From assembly GCA_040756575.1 (NCBI GenBank), contig JBFLYP010000031.1, positions 1 through 21,388 of the forward strand: a DNA stretch of 21,388 nucleotides. Reading direction: 5' to 3'. Below the pieces are notes generated by a model that saw only the letters and a list, made by a program, of their open reading frames with translations, was not told the origin of the DNA and made no database searches. Position 1 is the first letter of the stretch; every line of letters begins with the position of its first letter. This stretch comes from DTYU01 sp040756575 (GTDB lineage: Bacteria > Bacillota > Desulfotomaculia > Desulfotomaculales > Ammonificaceae). Position numbers and translations under genes: made by a program. Positions 14,177 to 21,388 of this stretch are shown here, one piece after another.

Positions 14177-17100
14177 GAAAAAGTTCCCATCCTAGTTTGA
14201 TCCGCACGTTTTTGCTTTTGTAAATAGTCACGTATCCTCTTCGCGCCATCACGGCGATCAGGTCATCCACTTTTCTGGCGAACTGCTCGCGGGGAACCCC
14301 CCTCGTTCTGATATTCCAACGTTTCAGGATGTAGGTTGGCATCTTCTCGCGTACGCAGGAAAAATTAGGCCTCTCACGTAAAATATCAATAACGGTTCTG
14401 CTCAAAAAATCCGGCTTCACCCGCAACGCCTCATGAATATTCTGCGGCACCTCTCCGTCTTTTTTGTTCAAAGCTGATCCGTCTATCTGGTCTAATCCCT
14501 GTTCGGTATCTTCGTAAACGTCAACTTTATTATTTTCTTCAGGAGAATCTTGCATGAGGTTATGCTCCTCATCGTCTTCGTCTACGTCACACGATGGTTT
14601 TTCTTGGTCGTCTACAACTTCAGCACCCACTGGCGAGATGCCCATTCTGTCCAGAATTGTCCAAAGAGGCTCCATCGCTTTCTCCGGATTCGCATAGTAC
14701 AAGGATTCCCGTACGCGGAAGAAACGCCAGCCACACCGCTCGAGTTTTCGCTGGCGCTCTCTGTCGGCTACATATTGGTCTGCCCCGTGCCAAAAATCGC
14801 CGTCACATTCCACTGCGAGTTGCGCCTTCGCACCTTGCACGACAATGTCGATGCGCTTGTCCGCAAACTCAAACTGAGGTACAATCCTGTATCCCCGTCC
14901 GGCAATGGCAAGGGCTACATCCACCTCAAACCAGCTTTCAAAAGGTTGGGGAGGCTTCTCAATCAACCGGTTTGCCCTAAATGCTTTCTCTCGCAATTTA
15001 TCCGCACCTTCACCAATTGCCTGGGTAATCCGGCTTATAGGGTTGTATACGTAGTCAACCAGCCTTCGTCGGAAGCAGTATGCGCTTAAGTGATTGCTGG
15101 TTACGGAGTGGAACAGCCACATCTGGTCTCTGGCCCTACTTACCGTGACGTTAAACCTGCGTTGATCTGCTGCTTGACTCAGAACGCCTATCCTTTCATT
15201 TGGCGCCGCCACCATGCTGAGAAACATAACGTCCCGTTCATCCCCTTGGAAACTATATGGATTACCGCAGATGAGCTGCCGTTTTTCCATCTCCTCTGCG
15301 CCTAATCTGTTAAGTAACATATCCCTGATTAAGTACGCTTGGGCCTCGCCCTGAAGGGCAATAACTCCCATAGTTATCCCTTGGTATCGCTTATCCTGAC
15401 AGCAGTTCACTACTACCTCAACGAGGGCTTCAGCTTCTGGGCGATTTATAACGCGTAGTCCGGTCCCCTCACGGTAGCCGTTCTGGACATAAACCGCCTT
15501 GACCGGTTCCAGCCTGTCTGGTGGATACTGCCTGAGGGGGATTAGAGGATCTGTCTGGTAACAGAGATCATTACTAAAATGAATGATTTCCGGCATACAG
15601 CGAAAGTGTTCTCGCAGGGTAATTCTGTTACTGAACCGGATCTGGGCATGGTTAAAAAGACTGTTTTCTACGTCAAAGGAATCGGCATGCTCGAAATCAT
15701 AGAGATAATTACGCATTAGCTGCTGCACTTGGTCCCTATCTACGCCGACCGCTTCCGGACTAATCTGTTTATCATCACCGACTACCACCACGCGCTTGCC
15801 AAGATAGAGCAGCGGCAGGGCTTCAGGGCCGCACTGGGACGCCTCGTCAACGATGATGACGTCAAAAATGCCGGCACCAGCTTTAACGGTTTCGTAAACG
15901 CGGTGGAGCGGCATGATCCAGGCAGGTACGGCATCCCGGCACTCGTTCAGGTGCCGTTGCGCGTTCTGCCGGTGGGTATGAGCATGTTTGCCCGTGAATT
16001 TACCACCTCGTTTCATAGCCTGCTGCCACGCAATGAGATGCCGGCGGTGTTCTTCCTGCATCCGGGAAAAGCAGAAACTCCAAGCCTTGAGAGAAGCAAG
16101 CTCTGCAAGATTTCTCCTAATTTCATCATCAAGCCTGCGAGAGTGCCGTTCAAGGCTCTCTGAATCACTCTCCAGAAATTCTTCCAGCCAGCTTTTCGCT
16201 CTCGCCCAAGCCCATGCCTTATCCAGGTTCTTTAGGCGCTTTGACCACTCGTGCGGCTCACTGCAGCGGGCTAAAATGTTGGCAAGCTGCGGCGCCTCTT
16301 TTGCCAGCCTGACGATCATCTGCCGCTTCTTGTTCACGGAGGCAGCTTTCTGGCGCAGACCTCGAACCTGGGCCACAAGGCTATAGTATGCATTGATATC
16401 CCTTCTTTTAAACGTTTGCATGATTTCACCAACAATCGGGTGGGCACCGTGCCTCGTTGCAAGCGCCGACAGGTGCGCCTCCATCTTTTCACGTTCTTTC
16501 CTAATCTCCATTAATTCGAGTTGGGCTAAAACGGTCTGACCCGTTTCCGTAAGCTTATAAAGCGACGCGACCTCTTCCCATTGGGGACTGCTGAGCCCCG
16601 AGATATTTTTGATATACTCTGTTACCTTCTCCCTGAGATCATAGAGTTTGACGACGCTTTCAAGCGCTTCGTGTAGTTCCTCGATCGCCGCAACCTGCAG
16701 AGGGAAGGGCCCGTTATGCTGATCCGCCTTTTCGGACCACAATGTCCAGATATAGTCAAGCCGCTGTTCAACCGTAAGGTAGTCAATTAACTTCTCGAGG
16801 GCTCCGGTATTGGTACAGGTAAGTCCGTCCACCTTCACCCGGTCCAAAAACCCCCCGTGTATACGGAGAACCTTGGGCTTGAACATCAAAAATCCCCTGC
16901 CGCCGCCAGCCTCGAAGTGTGCCTTAAGGGCTTTGGCATCGTAGAGGAGTTTTTTTCTGTCCATATCTTCCGGGATAATAACATCAATCGTATCTACACG
17001 TAAGGCGGCATCGCGGAGCCCTTCTGCATGGCTACTTGAAAGCCGGAACAGCTCCTTCCATGGCTTGTCATTATCGGTCAATACATCGCAGACCGCCTGG

Positions 17101-19099
17101 GATATCCACGGCATAGGCCTTTTCAGGACACTCTCTGTCGCTGCTGCCAGTTCTGCGAGGCCTTGGACCAGATGTTCTATATTCTCCCTTTCAGCATGTA
17201 GGAGTGCCCGCCCTTCGGGTGAACGTAGAAGTTCTTCATTTGCGGCCACTTTCTGCTGGGCAGCCTGCTCCTGCAGGAAAAGAGTACGGACGGAGTCTTC
17301 ATGAGGGAGGTCAGTAACCGGATCAGGGATAAATAAACTCAACTTTTCTTCCTCTTCGGCATTAAGTTCAACCATATCGCGGCACAGGCATTGAATTTCC
17401 TCCGGCGAAAGCGGTAGCGCCACCCAAGGCGCTATCTTGTCTACAAACCAGACGAATTGCTCCTCTTCAGCTTTAAGGCGCCGGGCGATCTCGGCTGCCG
17501 TTCCACTATAGGCGCCGTCCGAAACGGTATGTTTAAACGTCTCTGATTCCCTCAGCGCCATAAGCTTAGCATCAGCTTCCGCCTTAGCCCTGCGGTTTGC
17601 CTGTATTTGCATTTCAAGGTACTGAATGCGCTCGTCTGTATCGGTTTGATCCCATCTATCGAATCTGGCAAGGATGCCAACTACGCTTTTTTCAAGAGAT
17701 TCCTTCTCCTCGGTACCACTTCCAAGAAGGTTGATGCATAGGGGCTTAATCTCTTGCGGTAACTTTTCATGCAGTACCTGCAGCGCGCGCGGCGTCTTAG
17801 CTGTTGCTAGCACCCGTTTGCCGGTGGCCAGGAGATGACAGATGAGGTTGGCAATCGTGTGCGATTTGCCGGTTCCGGGCGGACCCTGTACCAGGACGCC
17901 ACGCTGCCGGTTGAGAGTCCTGATGATGCGACGCTGCTCGTCGTTTGCAAGCAGGGGAAATAGATTTCAGTTTCTTCGGAAGGTCTTCCGTCTTCTATTT
18001 GAGCCGTCTCGTGCTTTTCCCCGGTATCGAGACTCTCGCACAGGTCGAGAAACTCATGAGGTATTTTTACACCTGCTTCTATCTGCTCCTTTATCCCAGC
18101 GAGGAGGTATTCAAGTCCCCGCATGGAGCGTTTACGGAGGATGAGAGCCGGCGCATATTCCACGATGGGCTTGTCAGACAGGGACTTTTGCTGCGGTTCC
18201 AGGCGATCCTTATAATATTCTCCTTGACCACTGTCAGCAAGAGAATTGGCGATGGCTGCAAGAAGCGGATCAACCGCCGATCGGTCCCAGAAATCATCAC
18301 GCAGGACAGTGCGGCCATCGTCAATAAGCTTTCTTGTATTAGCTGGCTGGTCTTCTATGTCGAGCATGTCCAGCTCGATGTTCACCTGATCTCCATCTGT
18401 GGCAGGCCCAACCGTAAACTTACCTATATGCGGCTCAAATTCCAGCGATGCCTTGGCTGCGACGAGATGCCTCTTTACCTCGCGACCGGACGGAGTTCGC
18501 CAGGTAAGAAGCCCGAGGCAGAAAACAAGCTCATACTGTTCACCGGACTTCTGCAGTTCCTGGTAGATACGAAAAAGGTCGGCGTATACCTTTTGTACAG
18601 CTGCATACCGGCCGTAAAGCTCGGCCCACGGCAGCCAGTGCTTCTCAAGATACTCATTCCAAGCCTTCTGCACTCCTGGATGGTCGTTCAGAAAAAGCGT
18701 TTCGCTGACTGTAAATGTCTCCCCGGTCGCGGGATCCCGCTTTTCCATTACCACCCTAACGGTTTCATAAAGTTCCGGCAGGTCTTTTGTATTCTGGAGC
18801 GATTCGTGGTTCACCCAGTCTCGGCACACTTCCGGAACCTTGGGCAGCGGCGGCTCCGGACATTTCTTCACTGTAATCCATGTGTCACCCCCCCGCTCAT
18901 CTTCCTCACCCCAGACCCGCGTAAAGCAATATTTAGGCTCCCGGGGAATCTCGTATATCCATAGGACCTTCGGGTATTCGTCTACGCTCCGTACGATCTT
19001 AGCATTGATCCTTACGAGTGCCGCGAGGTACTCAATTAGCCTTAGGGCTTTATCTTTTGTTTTGATATTGTTGTCTATCGTGGAGTCGTTGTCTTGCAT
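14172..19099 (-). CDS. Giant SF1 helicase-Vsr/DUF559 nuclease, in two frames joined at 17954-17960
   Basis: Frame 1 runs from ATG 19099 and would end at 17807; the homologous frame resumes after GAAATCTATTTCCCC and runs to 14172. Joining them by a -1 shift restores about 1642 residues. Motifs in the joined protein: P-loop GPPGTGKS (about 406-413), Walker B VIIVDEASQ (about 1082-1090), motif III VVVVGDDKQISPEA, motif IV EHFRCMPE, motif V SFQGDERDV and motif VI RFNVTVSRARDQ, all typical of COG1112-type SF1 helicases. A nuclease domain of the Vsr/DUF559 (MTES_1575) kind follows, with FEVDVA, RIDIVV and AVECDGDFWHG. An acidic linker and a winged-helix-like tail end it. A 500-residue coiled insert lies between P-loop and Walker B. 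Known relatives with helicase plus Vsr architecture (for example Hhe) defend against phage. The ATG has a weak ribosome binding site. Confidence 0.8.
17929..17960 (-). promoter_or_regulatory. Candidate -1 ribosomal frameshift site in the helicase gene
   Basis: In the message the zero frame reads UAU UUC CCC UGC. The heptamer U UUC CCC (17954-17960) has the X XXY YYZ form and the correct phase. Slipping back one base continues as CUG CUU GCA, the frame that encodes the P-loop. Ten bases later CGACG-AGCAG-CGUCG (17929-17943) can form a 5-bp hairpin. A missing C in the run (four instead of five) would explain the same facts. Confidence 0.4.
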
Positions 19100-19143
19100 A
19101 GTCTCAACACTCTCACCTAACTATACCCAAGGTTTTTCGCATG

Positions 19144-19645
19144 TTAGTGGCCGATGATGTCGGGCTCCACGTCGTTAAGCCCAGCCGCTTTTCGCTAATG
19201 CGCTCGATGAGGTTCGAGAGGCGGTCGTCGGCCAGGTCGCGCACACCGTGCGTGGCGGCATTAAAGTCCACCCGGTCGATGATGCCCTTGAGCAGTGGAT
19301 TCTCGTCGGCAATATCGCGCAGGTAAGTGGTAAGTCGCTCGCCGATCTTATCCGACAGCTTACGGATGACCGACCAGACGGGTTCGTCGGGGTTCTCCGG
19401 CTTCAGCGGCAAGTAGAAGCGGACAAGCTTCTTGTCGTGCCGCACCAAATCGAACGCCTTGGCGCGTGAGCCGACCTCCTGGGCGATGCGGTCCAGTTCG
19501 TCATCAAATACATCGCACAGCCGCTTGGTAAAAATCAACGGGAGAATGTATTCCTGTATTTAGGCGCGTCCTTAGCCCCGCGAATAGAGCAGGCAGCGTC
19601 CCAAATCCACGATTCCAATGATTTACCGTTTCCGTTGACTACCAT
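19144..19645 (-). pseudogene. hsdM: hsdM (type I methylase) N-terminal remnant
   Basis: From ATG 19645 the product starts MVVNGNGKSLESWIWDAACS and IRGAKDAPKYR. After a one-base deletion near 19553 it continues EYILPLIFTKRLCDVFDDELD, then DENPLLKGIIDRVDFN. A second one-base deletion near 19180 separates EKRLGL from NDVEPDIIGH, and TAA follows. These are the signature N-terminal segments of HsdM. The AdoMet-binding domain, NPPF motif, hsdS and hsdR are all missing. Only about 165 of the usual 500 or more residues remain. AAGGGAT lies upstream of the ATG. The helicase gene starts about 45 bases downstream and may still use the hsdM promoter. Confidence 0.85.
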
Positions 19646-19835
19646 TTCTTATCCCTTGCTTTTTTGTATTGCACCCAATAATAACAGAGTTGATCAGGCG
19701 CGGGTATACTGAATGCTTTGATGGAATAGCACCGATTGATAAAATCAGCCTATCCGTGCTCCGATCAAACGATTTGTTAGGCCCTGATACCCTCGTGATA
19801 TATTCTCTATATATATAATAGATATATAACGCAAA
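19646..19835. other. AT-rich spacer upstream of hsdM remnant
   Basis: This short spacer holds a run of alternating TATA (19797-19830) and, on the minus strand, GCCTAACAAATCGTTTGATC, which resembles the GCCTAAC sequence near 6547. The TATA run lies about 160 bases before the hsdM start. It could carry the old hsdM promoter, but no single promoter could be assigned. Confidence 0.3.
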
Positions 19836-21388
19836 CTAATGGCCTCTGTAATAACTAATCAAAGGATCCTCGGGCGTCATGTGTCGTTTAATGAGATTAA
19901 TTTTCAGGTCCTTTGGTGGAGCACAGAATTCCTTGTCAATAAGAATAAACTGGATCCCGCGTAATTCGGAAGTGGCTAGCTCGTAAAGTAATTTATGAAA
20001 ACCAACGAATTGCTCACGATTTTCCCGTTCACTAATGTTCTTCATTGGGGAGTCTATAATCAATAATCTCGGAAGCAATGCACCAACCTGAACAGCTAAA
20101 CGATGGATTGCTATGGCAAAGCAGCATTTAAACAACGTCTTCTTTCCACCGCTACCTAAATTCGAGAAAGAGGTTACGACTATGTCACCCGTTTCTGGAG
20201 CATAGACTTCAGGCATAAAATGAGGGGGCTTGATTGAAACTTGATCTGCTGGCTTAAAACCGGGGATTTTCGCTCGTACAAGGCAATCCAGAAATAGTTT
20301 TTCAAGTCTGTGTAAGTTCGCTGTGTCTTGTTCAGCAGCTTCACGTGCCTCTTTAAGCTCGCGACGTATTCGACTTTCGTCTTCCGCTAACGAATCAGCA
20401 TACTTCATCTGCTGTTCTACCATCAGCGGAAGCCTTTTGAGCTTTTCTAACTCTCGAACCTCTTGTTCAATAGATGCCCTTCTATGTTCTAGCAATATTG
20501 CTGAAGAGAGATAGGCTGAATCATATCGACGCATTGCTGCATTTAACTCAGCATCAACATGAGACTTTGCCTCTTTCAATTCTCCGAGACTACGCTTCAG
20601 TCTGATTAATTGAACCTCATGCCTCTTGATTGCATCCTCAAGTTCTGCCTTACGTGCAGAAATATCTTTTTCAGTAACCTCTATTTCCTTGTCATTGGGT
20701 CCGAGTTCTTGTTCTAATTGCCCACATAGCCTACAAAAGCTATCTAGCCTATGTGGTAATGCTTGCGCGCAACGTGGACACACTTCAAATTCAACACCGC
20801 TAAGTACGGCCCTAGCTGCGTTAGCGCGACGGAATTTGATCGACAGAGTGATAATCTCGTTCAAATGTCGTTTATCCTCACTTATCACGGTCTCAACCGC
20901 TTTAATGGCATCCTCAACTGATTCAATCTCTGCAGCAATTTGTCGTCCTTGCTGGCTTAGACGATCTACAGCATGCCCGCGTAGCCCTTCGGCATTTTCG
21001 CGAGCTTCCTGGATTTCTTGAAGAATATCCGATAGTTCTTTTTGGAGTTTGTCAATTCTTTTTTGAATGTCTACTTCCGAAGCGATATTGGCTTCAGCGA
21101 GCGCTTCCTTTAGTGCTCGGGCTCCTTCAATGTAGCGTAAGCGCCGTTCTCTGATATCTTCTAATTGAGTCTCCAACTCCGCCACCTGCTCTTGATGAAA
21201 ACCGATAATGAATCGCAAGACATCACGGCTCTTTAAACGTTTAGCCCAATGCGCCTCTGCATCTAGGAGAATGCTGCAAAAGCCGCTTGTTTTTCTCCTT
21301 CAGAGGCTCCAAGGTCGATTCTTCAGCCAAAACTCACGTAAGGTAAAACCCTTCAGCAATCCATTTGCTGTTTTCTCCTCTTTTTGAG
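19836..21388 (-). pseudogene. SMC/Rad50-like zinc-hook ATPase, 3' part, interrupted by TGA; runs off the right edge
   Basis: Long charged coiled coils flank a zinc-hook-like pair, CPRC (147-150) and CRLC (162-165), counted from the TTG at 21218. The C-terminal head has an ABC signature-like NLGSGGKKT (353-361) and Walker B RLLIIDSPMKN (384-394), where Ser replaces the usual Glu after Asp. The Walker A half must lie beyond the window. Upstream of 21218 the same frame continues with protein-like sequence (SGFCSILLDAEAHWAKRL), and beyond an in-frame TGA (21300-21302) with TLREFWLKNRPWSL. The TGA is therefore probably a nonsense change (CGA to TGA is one transition) or a sequence error rather than a boundary. 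Rad50-like ATPases occur in DNA repair and in defence systems such as Lamassu; no family could be fixed here. Confidence 0.65.

Noticed and set aside
17807..17953. 47-residue C-terminal tail of the first helicase frame (CLQTTSSVASSG onward) as a natural protein end
   Set aside because: The alternative frame over the same bases encodes a perfect P-loop and continues for about 1260 codons, so the tail is out-of-frame sequence unless frameshifting is programmed.
17945..18964. Plus-strand open frame of 339 codons
   Set aside because: It is antisense to the helicase N-terminal region, whose minus-strand reading connects smoothly to the P-loop; the plus-strand product shows no family features.

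Overview
The window reads like the chromosome of a spore-forming Gram-positive bacterium, most likely a clostridial Firmicute of the Peptococcaceae / Desulfotomaculum-Pelotomaculum kind. This is an inference from strong GGAGG-type ribosome binding sites, a stand-alone GerE-type HTH regulator, a secreted SpoIID-domain protein and a terpene cyclase that closely resembles the Bacillus sporulenol synthase. No rRNA, tRNA or CRISPR array was seen.

Layout. (1) 1-3460, plus strand: a 68-residue LuxR/GerE-type regulator; a leader with two similar GC-armed palindromes and several tiny ORFs behind strong Shine-Dalgarno sites; a secreted SpoIID-domain protein; a strong hairpin; and a membrane-anchored Asp-box (BNR) repeat protein. 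(2) 3400-4270: debris, namely a short broken copy of the BNR gene, a truncated caspase-like (DUF6345-like) fragment, an IS3-type transposase fragment and one copy of a GGGGACACCATACC repeat. (3) 4278-6173, minus strand: a full-length sporulenol-synthase-like cyclase, apparently started at CTG and preceded by a possible sigma-E-like promoter. (4) 6231-21388, almost all minus strand: a defence island. In transcription order from the right it holds the 3' part of a zinc-hook SMC/Rad50-like ATPase with an in-frame TGA, an hsdM remnant, a very large SF1 helicase with a C-terminal Vsr/DUF559-type nuclease whose reading frame is broken at one slippery site, a repeat-rich spacer, a ParE/RelE toxin with its antitoxin flanked by 34-bp direct repeats, and a type III-like restriction-modification operon (mod-res).

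How the parts work together. The Mod-Res pair would methylate and restrict a DNA site. The toxin-antitoxin module autoregulates through a tandem operator and may stabilise the island. The helicase-nuclease and the ATPase are plausible further anti-phage effectors. The hsdM remnant upstream of the helicase shows turnover: a type I system was probably lost and its 5' end now lies ahead of the helicase gene.

Most notable points: a canonical -1 slippery heptamer (U UUC CCC) followed by a small hairpin exactly where the helicase gene changes frame; two unrelated genes whose correct N-termini require CTG starts behind good ribosome binding sites; and a distinct-composition target recognition region inside an unusually long Mod protein.
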